The notes: generated by a model from the letters alone, not told the origin. A DNA stretch of 64,000 nt from Streptomyces hiroshimensis (GCF_014650335.1 NZ_BMUT01000011.1:1-64000), one strand, 5' to 3'; numbered from the stretch's first letter, positions 16,592 through 25,354 are shown. Numbers and translations are program-made.

Positions 16592-17980
16592 TCACGGTGT
16601 GGGCGGGAGCACGGGGACGCGCGCCGGGGCGAGGCGGACGGTGATGACGAGCGTGCCCTCCTCGACCTGGTAGTCCAGCGGCAGACCGAGCGCCCGCATC
16701 GCCGCGACCATGCCCGTGTTGGAGGACCGCGTGACGGCGTAGACGCTGCCGCAGCCGGCCTCCACGGCCAGATCGACCAGGCGGCCGAGGAGTTCGCCGC
16801 CGACGCCGCGGCGCTGCCAGTCGTCCTCGACGAGCAGGGCGACCTCCGTCTCGTCGCCGTCCCACAGCAGGTGGCCCAGGGCGACCAGACGGCCCGTGGC
16901 GGTGTACGCGGCCAGGGTGCGGCCGAAGCGCGGGCTCAGCAGGTGGCGCAGGTAGCGGTCGGCGTCGCCCACGGGCCCGTGGTAGCGCTGGGCGAGCGTC
17001 GCGGGGGAGCAGCGCTCGTGCATCGCGCGCGCCGCGGCCAGGTCGCCCGTGTCGGCGCGGCGGACGGTGATCGCATTGCCCTCGGGCAGGGTCAGCACGT
17101 CGGCGCGCGGTGGTACGCGCGGCCCGAGGCGGGCGTCGAGCTCGACCAGGGCCCGGGCCCGGGCGAACTCGGTGGGTGTGAACGGCAGATACGGCCGCTC
17201 GACGGTGATGGAGCCGCCGGCGGGGTCGCGCAGCCGCATCACGGTGCCCTCCCACACCCCCTCCGCCGGAACGGGCTCGGTGAGGCCGCCGCCACGCGGC
17301 GAGCGGGCGGGGACGGACTGGATCGTGCAGCGGCCGAACAGACGGCGCAGCGCGAGGGGGAGTTCCGCGGCGTCGAGCGCCGTGCGGGTGGCGAGGTTGA
17401 GGACCCGGGTGGGGGCGTCCACGAGGTCGTGGGCGTCGGCCCGCTCCAGCCAGGTCTCGGTGCCGCCGCCGGCGGCCGCGGCCTCCGCGAGGTCGCGGGC
17501 GGCCAGGGCGCCGGGGGCCCGCAGCAGGAGCTCGTCGACGACGCCTTCGGCCAGGGGGTGCGTCTGGAGGGAGAGGATGTCGACGCCGTGGGGGGCGAGG
17601 GAGGCGCACAGCGCGGCGAGGCTGCCGGGCTCGTCGCGCACGGTCGTGCGCATCCGCCACAGGGTGGTGGCGCCGGATTCCGGTGTGTTCTTCGCCGGGG
17701 CGTGGCCGGAAGGCGCTGCGGCCGGGGCGGCGGCGGGTGCGGTGGCCGGCGGGGCCGGGGGAGCGTGGCCGTGCCGCCGCGCCCACCAGGTGTGGAAGGC
17801 CGTCGTGGCCAGCAGGGCGGCGGCCGAGGAGACGAGGAGTACGGGTCCGTCGGGACCGTGGGCGACGGTGTTGGCCATGGAGTCGGCGGCGGCGACCGCG
17901 GTGAACAGGGCGGCCAGCTCGACCAGATCCCGCCGCCAGTGATGGGTGCGGTGGGGCTTCGCGGTGGTCTCGTCCGTCAT
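16592..17980 (-). CDS. Membrane-anchored ACT-domain GNAT acetyltransferase
   Basis: A 462-residue three-part protein. Two hydrophobic segments (about 18-38 and 46-66) are followed by an Ala/Pro linker (70-100). An ACT-like domain covers 107-175 (RMRTTVRDEPGSLAALCASL, then HGVDILSLQTHPL). A C-terminal GNAT domain covers about 302-452 (AITVRRADTGDLAAARAMHE, then the acetyl-CoA loop DDWQRRGVGGELLGRLV). ACT domains usually bind amino acids, so ligand-controlled acetylation at the membrane is a reasonable inference; the target is unknown. The ATG at 17980 gives MTDETTAKP; an ATG at 18016 would add 12 residues. Confidence 0.85.
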   Translation of the reverse strand: MTDETTAKPHRTHHWRRDLVELAALFTAVAAADSMANTVAHGPDGPVLLVSSAAALLATTAFHTWWARRHGHAPPAPPATAPAAAPAAAPSGHAPAKNTPESGATTLWRMRTTVRDEPGSLAALCASLAPHGVDILSLQTHPLAEGVVDELLLRAPGALAARDLAEAAAAGGGTETWLERADAHDLVDAPTRVLNLATRTALDAAELPLALRRLFGRCTIQSVPARSPRGGGLTEPVPAEGVWEGTVMRLRDPAGGSITVERPYLPFTPTEFARARALVELDARLGPRVPPRADVLTLPEGNAITVRRADTGDLAAARAMHERCSPATLAQRYHGPVGDADRYLRHLLSPRFGRTLAAYTATGRLVALGHLLWDGDETEVALLVEDDWQRRGVGGELLGRLVDLAVEAGCGSVYAVTRSSNTGMVAAMRALGLPLDYQVEEGTLVITVRLAPARVPVLPPTP

Positions 17981-18122
17981 GGGCACCACCCTGACGGAGG
18001 GGTGTTGCGTGATCACGAACAGCCTGTGACCGACGGGTTAAGCGCCTTCTTTCCGGTAACTGCCCGGATTGGGCAGCCGCGCCGGGGGAGGCTCGGCACC
18101 GCCGGTCCGGCACGCCGGAGGC

Positions 18123-19523
18123 CTACGCGTCCGGCCGGGTCTCGCTGGTGCGGAGGTCGGCCAGCGCGTCCTCCACGCCCCGGTGGAACGTCGGGTAGGC
18201 GAAGATCATGTGCCGCAGCGACTCCACGGGCACCTCGGCCTGGACGGCCACGGCCAGACCGTACATCACCTCGCCGCCCATGGGCCCGGCCGTCGTCGCC
18301 CCCACCAGCACGCCGCGGTCCGCGTCCTCGACGAGCTTGACCAGGCCCTCGTTGCCCGCCTTGTGGATCCAGCCGCGCGCCGAGGACGGCACGCGCGAGA
18401 GCCCCGTGCGCACCCGCAGCCCCTTCTCGCGGGCCTGGTGCTCGGTCAGGCCCACCGCGCCGACCTCCGGGTCGGTGAACGTCACCCGCGGCAGGGCCCG
18501 GTAGTCGGCCTTGGGCCCCGGCTCGCCGAGCACCGAGCGGATGGCGATCTCCGCCTCGTACATCGCCACATGGGTGAACGCGCCGTGGCCCGTCACGTCG
18601 CCCACGCCCCACAGCCCCGGCGCGGCCTGCATCCGGCCGTCCGTCTTCAGGGCCCGCCCGCCGGGGTCGATGCCCACGGTCTCGACGCCCAGGACGCTCA
18701 GGTCCACCCGGCGGCCGGTGGCCACCAGCAGCTGATCGCCCGTCAGCTCCGTGCCGTCCTCCAGGGTCAGCGCGAACGCGTCGCCGCCATGACGCACCCC
18801 CGTCGCCCGCGCCCCCGTGCGCAGCGTCAGCCCTTCCCCGCCGAGGACCTCCGCCAGCAGGGCGGCCGCCTCCGGCTCTTCTCCGGGGACCAGCCGGTCC
18901 ATCGCCTCCACGATCGTGACGCGCGTGCCGAAGCGGGCGTAGACCTGGGCGACCTCCAGGCCGATCGCGCCCCCGCCGAGCACGAGGAGCGAGCGCGGCG
19001 CCTCCTTCGCCGAGACCGCGTCCCGGTTCGTCCAGTAGGGCACGTCCGCCAGCCCCGGCACCGGCGGGATCTGCGGACGGGAGCCGGTGGCGAGCACCAC
19101 GCCCAGCCGGGCCTCGAACTCCTGCCCGCCGCCCTCGCCGCCCTCGACCGTCACCCGGCGCGGGCCGGCCAGCCTCCCGTGCCCGCGCACCAGACGGCCG
19201 CCCTTGCCGGTGAAGCGGTCGGCCGCCACCCGGTCGTTCCAGTCGTCCGTCGCCTCGTCGCGGATCCGGGCGGCCACCGGCGCCCAGTCGGGCACGACCT
19301 GCTGCACCGAACCCGCCATGCCGGGCACGCGCCGCGCCTCCGCCAGCAGGTTCCCCGCGCGGATCATCATCTTGCTCGGCACGCACCCCCAGTACGGGCA
19401 CTCGCCGCCGACCAGCTCCGCCTCGACGCCCACCACGTCCAGCCCCGCCTCGGCGAGCCGGCCCGCGACGTGCTCACCGCCGGGGCCCATGCCGATGACG
19501 ACGACGTCCACCTGCTCGGCCAT
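18123..19523 (-). CDS. Pyridine nucleotide-disulfide oxidoreductase (dihydrolipoamide dehydrogenase-like)
   Basis: A 466-residue flavoprotein. FAD-binding GMGPGGEH lies at 11-18, the redox pair in GGECPYWGCVPSK (C42, C47), the NAD(P) fold in LLVLGGGAIGLEVAQVYARFG, the second FAD motif in LWGVGDVTGHGAFTHVAMYE, and a complete dimerisation domain at the C-terminus. Where lipoamide dehydrogenases have the His-Glu pair of HPTxxE, this protein reads FAYPTFHRGVED, so the catalytic His is replaced by Tyr. That argues against ordinary lipoamide turnover and for another disulfide, quinone or metal substrate. GGAAGGTGG precedes the ATG at 19523. Confidence 0.88.
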   Translation of the reverse strand: MAEQVDVVVIGMGPGGEHVAGRLAEAGLDVVGVEAELVGGECPYWGCVPSKMMIRAGNLLAEARRVPGMAGSVQQVVPDWAPVAARIRDEATDDWNDRVAADRFTGKGGRLVRGHGRLAGPRRVTVEGGEGGGQEFEARLGVVLATGSRPQIPPVPGLADVPYWTNRDAVSAKEAPRSLLVLGGGAIGLEVAQVYARFGTRVTIVEAMDRLVPGEEPEAAALLAEVLGGEGLTLRTGARATGVRHGGDAFALTLEDGTELTGDQLLVATGRRVDLSVLGVETVGIDPGGRALKTDGRMQAAPGLWGVGDVTGHGAFTHVAMYEAEIAIRSVLGEPGPKADYRALPRVTFTDPEVGAVGLTEHQAREKGLRVRTGLSRVPSSARGWIHKAGNEGLVKLVEDADRGVLVGATTAGPMGGEVMYGLAVAVQAEVPVESLRHMIFAYPTFHRGVEDALADLRTSETRPDA

Positions 19524-19586
19524 GGCAAGCCACCTTCCGCTCGGGTCGGCCGGACAGCCCCACCTTCCCACCGCCCGCAGGCGGCG

Positions 19587-21164
19587 TCATTGTCCGACGC
19601 GCCCCGGCTGCAGCACCTTGGTGAACAGCACCGCCCCCTCCTCGTCCCGCAGCCGCACGGTCAGCTCGCCGCCCTCGCCGTCGATGGCCACCTCGCCGAA
19701 GAACTGACTGCCCCGGCCGGGCGGGACGTTGGCGGTGGCCGGCGCCTTGAGGAAGACCTGCTGCGGGCCGAACGTGCCGTCCAGCTTGTTCGCCGGGAAG
19801 CCGCCCGCGTTCAGCGGCCCCGAGACGAACTCCCAGAACGGCGCGAAGTCCTTGAACGCCGCCCGCGCCGGGTCGTAGTGCTGCGCCGAGGTGTAGTGCA
19901 CGTCCGCGGTCAGCCAGACCGTGCCGGTGATCCGCCGGTGCTTGACGTGCCGCAGCAGCTCGGCGATCTGCAGCTCGCGGCCGAGGGGCGCGCCCGGGTC
20001 GCCCTGCGCGACCGCCTCGAAGTTCTCCGGGCCGTCGGTGACCACGAGCCCCAGCGGCATGTCGGAGGCGATCACCTTCCACACCGCGCGCGAGCGCGAC
20101 AGCTCCCGCTTGAGCCACTCCAGCTGGCGGGCGCCCAGGATGCCCTGGGCGTCGTCGGGGCGGCGGCCGGGCGAGTTGGCGTTGCGGTACGTGCGCATGT
20201 CGAGGACGAAGACGTCCAGCAGGGGCCCGTGGCGCAGGACGCGGTAGACGCGGCCGTCGCCGTCCTCGCGCTGCGTGGAGAGGGGGAAGTATTCGGAGAA
20301 GGCCCGCCGCGAGCGGGCGGCCAGCACGTCGACGCTCTTCTCCGTGTAGCGCGCGTCGTCCAGGATCTGGCCCGGGTACCAGTTGTTGTGCACCTCGTGG
20401 TCGTCCCACTGGGCGACGGTGGGCACCTCGGCGTTGAACCGGCGCAGGTTGGCGTCGAGCAGGTTGTAGCGGAAGGCCCCGCGGAACTCGGCCAGCGTCT
20501 CGGCGACCTTCGCCTTCTCCTCGGTCGTGACGTTGCGCCAGATGCCGCCGTCCGGCAGGGTCACGGACGGCTCGATGGGGCTGTCGGCGTAGATGTTGTC
20601 GCCGCTGCAGACGAAGAAGTCCGGTTCCAGCCGGCGCATGTGCTCGTAGATGCGGTAGCCGCCGCGGTCGGGGTTGATGCCCCAGCCCTGCCCTGCCAGG
20701 TCGCCCGACCACAGGAAGCGCACGTCCGAGCGGCGGGCGGGCGCCGTGCGGAAGGTGCCGTGGACCGGGCGGCCGGTGCGGCGGGGGTCGTCCGGGTCGG
20801 CCAGCAGGACGCGGTAGTGGATCCGCTCGCCCGGCGGCAGGCCGCGCAGCGCCGTCCTCCCGGTGAAGTCCGTACCGGGCCCGACCACCGGGCCGTGCCA
20901 GCGGCGCACGGAGCGGAACGACTCCGTCGCCGAGGTCTCCACGATCATCCGGGCTCGGCGGTCGGCCCGCACCCACACCAGGCCCGAGGAGGCCGTCACG
21001 TCGCCGGCCTGCACGCCCCACCGGGCCTCCGGCCGCCCCGCCAGGGCCAGCGCCGGGGCGGCGCCCGCGAGCGGCGGCACCGCGGCCACCGCGGCGGCGC
21101 CCACCGCCCCCCGCAGCACCGCGCGTCTGCCGACTGCGTGCCCGGACCCGGACCCCTGCGCCAT
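19587..21164 (-). CDS. phoD: Tat-exported alkaline phosphatase/phosphodiesterase D
   Basis: A 525-residue PhoD-family enzyme. The N-terminus has the twin-arginine signal GRRAVLRGAVGAAAVAAV. A fibronectin-like PhoD_N domain follows (about 45-145), then the metallophosphatase domain with LWSGDLAGQGWG, FVCSGDNIYAD, AQWDDHEVHNNW and TADVHYTSAQHYD as metal ligands. The family hydrolyses phosphomono- and diesters outside the cell with Ca and Fe. The ATG at 21164 follows CTCCTCC read from the plus strand, i.e. GGAGGAG. A candidate PHO box lies 66 nt upstream, fitting phosphate-starvation control. Confidence 0.93.
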   Translation of the reverse strand: MAQGSGSGHAVGRRAVLRGAVGAAAVAAVPPLAGAAPALALAGRPEARWGVQAGDVTASSGLVWVRADRRARMIVETSATESFRSVRRWHGPVVGPGTDFTGRTALRGLPPGERIHYRVLLADPDDPRRTGRPVHGTFRTAPARRSDVRFLWSGDLAGQGWGINPDRGGYRIYEHMRRLEPDFFVCSGDNIYADSPIEPSVTLPDGGIWRNVTTEEKAKVAETLAEFRGAFRYNLLDANLRRFNAEVPTVAQWDDHEVHNNWYPGQILDDARYTEKSVDVLAARSRRAFSEYFPLSTQREDGDGRVYRVLRHGPLLDVFVLDMRTYRNANSPGRRPDDAQGILGARQLEWLKRELSRSRAVWKVIASDMPLGLVVTDGPENFEAVAQGDPGAPLGRELQIAELLRHVKHRRITGTVWLTADVHYTSAQHYDPARAAFKDFAPFWEFVSGPLNAGGFPANKLDGTFGPQQVFLKAPATANVPPGRGSQFFGEVAIDGEGGELTVRLRDEEGAVLFTKVLQPGRVGQ

Positions 21165-21229
21165 GGAAACTCCTCCTGTGCCGACGGCTGCGCCGTGCTC
21201 GGTGTTCGCTCCCGGCCGTTCCTACCGGC

Positions 21230-21262
21230 GCGAGGTGCCCGGCGGTGGAACGCGCCGTGAAC
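21230..21262 (-). promoter_or_regulatory. Candidate PHO box of phoD
   Basis: On the minus strand three consecutive 11-nt units read GTTCACGGCGC, GTTCCACCGCC and GGGCACCTCGC. Known Streptomyces PhoP boxes are 11-nt direct repeats with conserved GTTCACC starts. The first unit matches at six of seven positions, the others less well. The position (66-98 nt upstream of a phoD start) fits. Confidence 0.5.
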
Positions 21263-21348
21263 AACGGCGTCAACGAGCCACGGCGGCACGTCGCCGTCCG
21301 GGGGTATATGTCCTGTATAGGGGTATCGCCACCGGTATCTGTGGGGCT

Positions 21349-22017
21349 GTGATCCCACGAATCCGGTGGCGCCGCGCCGCCACCGCCGCAGCCCTGTGCC
21401 TGTCCGCCGTCCTCGCCCCCGCCGGCCTCCCGGCCGCCGCCGCGTCGCCGCCGGTGCCGCATGACCTCCCGGAGCCGCCGGCGGCCTCCGCCGCCCGGGT
21501 GGAGCTGGCCGACCTGACGGTCGAGGCGCCGCACTCGATGGCCGGGTACAGCCGCGCGAAGTTCCCCCACTGGATCAAGCAGATGGGCACCTGCGACACC
21601 CGCGAGGTGGTCCTCTCCCGCGACGGCCAGGACGTGAAGACCGACGACCAGTGCCGCGCCGCCTCCGGCCACTGGCACAGCGCCTACGACGGCAAGGACT
21701 TCACGGCGGCGGGCCAGCTCGACATCGACCACATGGTGCCCCTCGCCAACGCCTGGCGCTCCGGGGCCGACGCCTGGAACACCGACCGCCGCAAGCAGTT
21801 CGCCAACGACCTGACCAACCCCCAGCTCATCGCCGTCTCCGCCTCCTCCAACCGGGCCAAGGGCGACCAGAGCCCGGACCAGTGGCGGCCGCCGCTGAAC
21901 TCGTACTGGTGCTCGTACTCCCGTTCCTGGACCCACATCAAGCACCTGTACGGCCTGAGCGTGACCCAGAGCGAGCAGGACACCCTTGCTGCCATGCTGG
22001 ACACATGCGATCGATGA
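21349..22017 (+). CDS. Secreted HNH-family endonuclease (GmrSD C-terminal/DUF1524-like)
   Basis: A 222-residue exported protein. A Sec signal covers about 1-33 (RRAATAAALCLSAVLAPAGL, then PAAAAS). The mature domain has DIDHMVPLANAWRSGA (the HxxP-type catalytic His) and FANDLTNPQLIAVSASSN followed by RAKGDQSPDQW, the Asn/Lys/Asp metal-and-phosphate part of the beta-beta-alpha fold. Cys pairs (TCDT, QCRAAS, YWCSYS, DTCDR) suggest disulfides in the secreted form. By family it cleaves DNA; a role in nutrient scavenging or competition is inference. The GTG at 21349 is the first start in frame that keeps a normal signal peptide. Confidence 0.85.
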   Translation: MIPRIRWRRAATAAALCLSAVLAPAGLPAAAASPPVPHDLPEPPAASAARVELADLTVEAPHSMAGYSRAKFPHWIKQMGTCDTREVVLSRDGQDVKTDDQCRAASGHWHSAYDGKDFTAAGQLDIDHMVPLANAWRSGADAWNTDRRKQFANDLTNPQLIAVSASSNRAKGDQSPDQWRPPLNSYWCSYSRSWTHIKHLYGLSVTQSEQDTLAAMLDTCDR

Positions 22018-22099
22018 GCAGCACGAGCAGCAGCCGGTGACCGGCGGACAGCCCGGCGGGCCCCTCGTGGACCAGGTGACCGCCGGGCCGGGCGGGGCC

Positions 22100-22318
22100 A
22101 TGACCGACGACGTCGGCGTCATCACCGGCGACCTGACCGTCGCCACCAGCGCCCTGCCCGGCGGGCGGGCCCGGGTCGACGTCCAGTACACCGGCGCCGA
22201 GGAGTGGTACACGCTCACCGGCAGCCCGGTGCCCGTCCCCCCGGGCGGCCTGGCGGCACTCCACGACCGGGTGCTCGCCCGCATCCGCGAGGGGGACGCG
22301 GCCGAGGTCCCCCGCTGA
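22100..22318 (+). CDS. Small conserved-looking hypothetical protein
   Basis: A 72-residue acidic ORF beginning MTDDVGVITGDLTVATSALP, with VQYTGAEEWYTLTGSPVPVP and a C-terminal helix (AALHDRVLARIREGDA). Codon bias is good from the chosen ATG, which follows GGGCGGGG. The open frame extends to an ATG at 21986, but that part overlaps the nuclease gene and reads like out-of-frame sequence. Function unknown. Confidence 0.65.
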   Translation: MTDDVGVITGDLTVATSALPGGRARVDVQYTGAEEWYTLTGSPVPVPPGGLAALHDRVLARIREGDAAEVPR

Positions 22319-22342
22319 GGCCCCCGCGTAGGATCGGGACGT

Positions 22343-22372
22343 CCCCCGGGTGCCGCGAGCGCACCCCGGGGG
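22343..22372. terminator. Hairpin after the small hypothetical gene
   Basis: Left arm CCCCCGGGTGC pairs with GCACCCCGGGGG, one C bulged, around a 7-nt loop. No U tract follows, as is common in Streptomyces. It separates the small gene from purB. Confidence 0.6.
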
Positions 22373-22387
22373 TGTTCCCGGTCTTCT

Positions 22388-22401
22388 CGTAGCAAGCTAC
22401 G
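22388..22401. promoter_or_regulatory. Palindrome upstream of purB
   Basis: CGTAGCAAGCTACG, two perfect 6-bp arms around AA, 50 nt before the purB start. Possibly an operator of an unknown regulator; no family motif recognised. Confidence 0.35.
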
Positions 22402-22450
22402 AACGAGCCCCGTGCCGGAGTCTGCAGCAACCGACAGTAGACTCGGCAGC

Positions 22451-23884
22451 GTGTCTGTGAAGCCCCGCATCCCCAATGTCCTGGTCGGCCGCTACGCCTC
22501 CGCCGAGCTGGCCGTCCTGTGGTCCCCCGAGTACAAGGTGACGCTGGAGCGGCGGCTGTGGCTCGCCGTCCTGCGCGCGCAGAAGGACCTGGGGATCGAG
22601 GTGCCGGACGCCGCCCTCGCCGACTACGAGCGGGTGCTCGACCAGGTCGACCTCGCCTCGATCGCCGAGCGCGAGAAGGTCACCCGGCACGACGTCAAGG
22701 CCCGCATCGAGGAGTTCAACGCCCTCGCCGGCCACGAGCACATCCACAAGGGCATGACGTCCCGCGACCTCACCGAGAACGTCGAGCAGCTGCAGATCCG
22801 GCTGTCCCTGGAGCTCGTCCGGGACCGGTCCGTGGCCGTCCTCGCCCGCCTCGGGAAGCTCGCCGCGGAGAACGCCGAGCTGGTCATGGCCGGCCGCTCG
22901 CACAACGTCGCCGCCCAGGCCACCACCCTCGGCAAGCGCTTCGCCACCGGCGCCGACGAGCTCCTCGTCGCCTTCGCCCGCCTGGAGGAGCTGCTCGGCC
23001 GCTATCCGCTGCGCGGCATCAAGGGGCCCGTCGGCACCGCCCAGGACATGCTCGACCTGCTCGGCGGGGACGCCGCCAAGCTGGACGAGCTGGAGCGGCG
23101 CATCGCCCACCACCTCGGCTTTGCGCAGGCTTTCACCTCCGTCGGCCAGGTCTACCCGCGCTCGCTGGACTACGAGGTCGTCACCTCCCTGGTGCAGCTG
23201 GCCGCCGCGCCGTCCTCGCTCGCCAAGACCATCCGGCTGATGGCCGGGCACGAGCTGGTCACCGAGGGCTTCAAGCCCGGCCAGGTCGGCTCGTCCGCGA
23301 TGCCGCACAAGATGAACACCCGCTCCTGCGAGCGCGTCAACGGCCTCATGGTCATCCTGCGCGGCTACGCCTCCATGGCCGGCGAGCTCGCGGGCGACCA
23401 GTGGAACGAGGGCGACGTCTCCTGCTCCGTGGTGCGCCGCGTGGCCCTGCCGGACGCGTTCTTCGCGCTCGACGGCCTGATGGAGACCTTCCTGACCGTC
23501 CTCGACGAGTTCGGCGCCTTCCCGGCCGTCGTCGCCCGCGAGCTGGACCGCTACCTGCCCTTCCTCGCCACCACCAAGGTGCTTATGGCGGCCGTGCGTG
23601 CCGGCGTCGGCCGCGAGGTCGCCCACGAGGCGATCAAGGAGCACGCCGTGGCCTCCGCACTGGCCATGCGCGAGCAGGGCGCCGAGCGCAACGAGCTCCT
23701 CGACAAGCTCGCCGCCGACGAGCGCATCCCGCTCGACCGGGCCGGCCTGGACGCCCTGATGGCCGACAAGCTGTCCTTCACCGGCGCCGCGGCCGACCAG
23801 GCCGCCCTCGTGGTCTCCCGCATCGAGGAGATCGCCAAGCGCCACCCGGAGGCCGCGGCGTACGCGCCGGGGGCGATCCTCTGA
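22451..23884 (+). CDS. purB: Adenylosuccinate lyase
   Basis: A 477-residue fumarase/aspartase-superfamily enzyme. It acts twice in purine synthesis, splitting SAICAR to AICAR and adenylosuccinate to AMP, each time releasing fumarate. Visible marks are TRHDVKARIEEF, HKGMTSRDLTENVEQLQ, MAGRSHNVAAQATTLGKRFA and the family signature VGSSAMPHKMNTRSCERVN. The GTG at 22451 gives VSVKPRIPNVLVGRYAS, the usual actinobacterial N-terminus; no clear Shine-Dalgarno is visible, so the mRNA may be leaderless or nearly so. mug follows after 5 nt. Confidence 0.95.
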   Translation: MSVKPRIPNVLVGRYASAELAVLWSPEYKVTLERRLWLAVLRAQKDLGIEVPDAALADYERVLDQVDLASIAEREKVTRHDVKARIEEFNALAGHEHIHKGMTSRDLTENVEQLQIRLSLELVRDRSVAVLARLGKLAAENAELVMAGRSHNVAAQATTLGKRFATGADELLVAFARLEELLGRYPLRGIKGPVGTAQDMLDLLGGDAAKLDELERRIAHHLGFAQAFTSVGQVYPRSLDYEVVTSLVQLAAAPSSLAKTIRLMAGHELVTEGFKPGQVGSSAMPHKMNTRSCERVNGLMVILRGYASMAGELAGDQWNEGDVSCSVVRRVALPDAFFALDGLMETFLTVLDEFGAFPAVVARELDRYLPFLATTKVLMAAVRAGVGREVAHEAIKEHAVASALAMREQGAERNELLDKLAADERIPLDRAGLDALMADKLSFTGAAADQAALVVSRIEEIAKRHPEAAAYAPGAIL

Positions 23885-23889
23885 CACCG

Positions 23890-24432
23890 GTGACACCGGC
23901 CGAGCTGGAGGCCGCCCGCGACCGCCTCGTACCCGACGTGGTCGCGGACGGCCTCCGCGTCCTTTTCTGCGGTATCAACCCCGGCCTGATGTCGGCGGCC
24001 ACGGGCCACCACTTCGCCCGCCCGGGCAACCGGTTCTGGCCCGTCCTGCACGCCTCGGGCTTCACGCCGCGGCAGCTGCGCCCCGCCGAGCAGGAGGAAC
24101 TGCTCGGCTACGGGCTCGGCATCACCAACGTCGTCGCCCGGGCCTCGGCCCGCGCGGACGAGCTGAGCACCGCCGAGTACGTCGAGGGCGGCCGCATCCT
24201 GATGGAGAAGGTCGAGCTGCTGAAGCCGCGCTGGCTGGCGGTCGTCGGCGTGACCGCCTACCGCGTCGCCTTCGGCGACAAGCACGCGCAGATCGGCCCG
24301 CAGGAGCGGACGATAGGCGCCACCCGCATCTGGGCCCTGCCCAACCCGAGCGGCCTCAACGCGCACTGGCCGCTGCCGAAGATGGCGGAGGAATACGGTC
24401 GGCTGCGGGAGGCTGCCGCCGGCGAGGGGTGA
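23890..24432 (+). CDS. mug: G/U mismatch-specific DNA glycosylase
   Basis: A 180-residue uracil-DNA-glycosylase-superfamily protein of the Mug type. The catalytic-site motif appears as LFCGINPGLMS and the minor-groove loop as ALPNPSGLNAHW; HHFARPGNRFWPVLHASGFT and GLGITNVVARASARADEL are family segments. It excises uracil or ethenocytosine from mismatched DNA in base-excision repair. GTG at 23890 starts 5 nt after the purB stop, so the two are probably co-transcribed. Confidence 0.92.
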   Translation: MTPAELEAARDRLVPDVVADGLRVLFCGINPGLMSAATGHHFARPGNRFWPVLHASGFTPRQLRPAEQEELLGYGLGITNVVARASARADELSTAEYVEGGRILMEKVELLKPRWLAVVGVTAYRVAFGDKHAQIGPQERTIGATRIWALPNPSGLNAHWPLPKMAEEYGRLREAAAGEG

Positions 24433-24601
24433 CGGCACCCTGCCGACGGCCTGATCGTGATTTCGGCACCGCCGGTCCGCGCCGTCGTGGCCGGGGTCCG
24501 CTGCGGCGGAGAAGACCAAGCGGCCGTTGCCGGGGCCCCGGCCCAGCGGTGCCGTGCCGTCGCTGCCGCCTCCGCACACCGGCCGCCCCTCCCCGGAGGG
24601 G

Positions 24602-25354
24602 TCACGCGTCGCGGCGGCTCAGCGACCACCATCCCGCCGCCGCGGCGAGCGCCGTCCACAGCGCCATCACGGCCATCCCCGACCACGCCCCGAGCGGGCC
24701 CTCGGGCACCGGGTGCAGGATCTGCTGGCCCGCCCGGTCCGGGAGGAAGGACACCGCCTTCCCGATGCCGGAGACCCCGGCGAAGACCGGCGAGATCAGG
24801 AACACCACCGGCGTGAGCACGGACAGCGCCCCCACCTGGCTGCGGACCACCGCGGCCACCCCCGCCGAGAACACGGTCAGCAGCGCGAGGTAGACGCCGC
24901 AGCCGACCGCCGACCGGAGCGCGCCCGGCGCCCCCAGCCCCACCCCGTACTCGCCGAGCAGGGCCTGCGCGCCGAGGAAGCAGCCGAAACCGGTCGCCAG
25001 CCCCACCGGCAGGGCCGCGGCGCCCAGGACGAGCAGCTTGCCGGCCCAGAACAGGCCGCGGCGCGGGACGGCGGCGAGCGAGAGGTGGATCCCGCCGCCC
25101 GCGTACTCCCCGGCCACCGCCATCACCCCGAAGCAGACGGCGGCGATGTGCCCGAAGTTGAGGCCGAAATACGAGCCGTAGACGGGCTCGAAGTCCGCAT
25201 TGTCCGCCTCGCTCCTGCCCACCGTGGCGTGGACCAGCAGAGTGACGCCGACCGTCGCGACGAAGGCGGCGGACAGGGCGACGAGCAGGGACCTCACCGA
25301 ACGGATCTTGGCCCACTCGGAGCGGAGGACGGGGGCGAGGGCGAGGGCGGTCAT
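24602..25354 (-). CDS. ABC-2-type transporter permease
   Basis: A 250-residue membrane protein with about six hydrophobic segments (for example LLVALSAAFVATVGVTLLVH, GALSVLTPVVFLISPVFAGV and MAVMALWTALAAAAGWW). It begins with a typical ABC-2 N-terminus (PVLRSEWAKIRSVRSLL). Its ATG overlaps the stop of the ATPase gene by 4 nt (ATGA). Together they form an exporter; the substrate is unknown. The divergent two-component system suggests envelope stress or antibiotic/lipid export, which is inference. Confidence 0.88.
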   Translation of the reverse strand: MTALALAPVLRSEWAKIRSVRSLLVALSAAFVATVGVTLLVHATVGRSEADNADFEPVYGSYFGLNFGHIAAVCFGVMAVAGEYAGGGIHLSLAAVPRRGLFWAGKLLVLGAAALPVGLATGFGCFLGAQALLGEYGVGLGAPGALRSAVGCGVYLALLTVFSAGVAAVVRSQVGALSVLTPVVFLISPVFAGVSGIGKAVSFLPDRAGQQILHPVPEGPLGAWSGMAVMALWTALAAAAGWWSLSRRDA

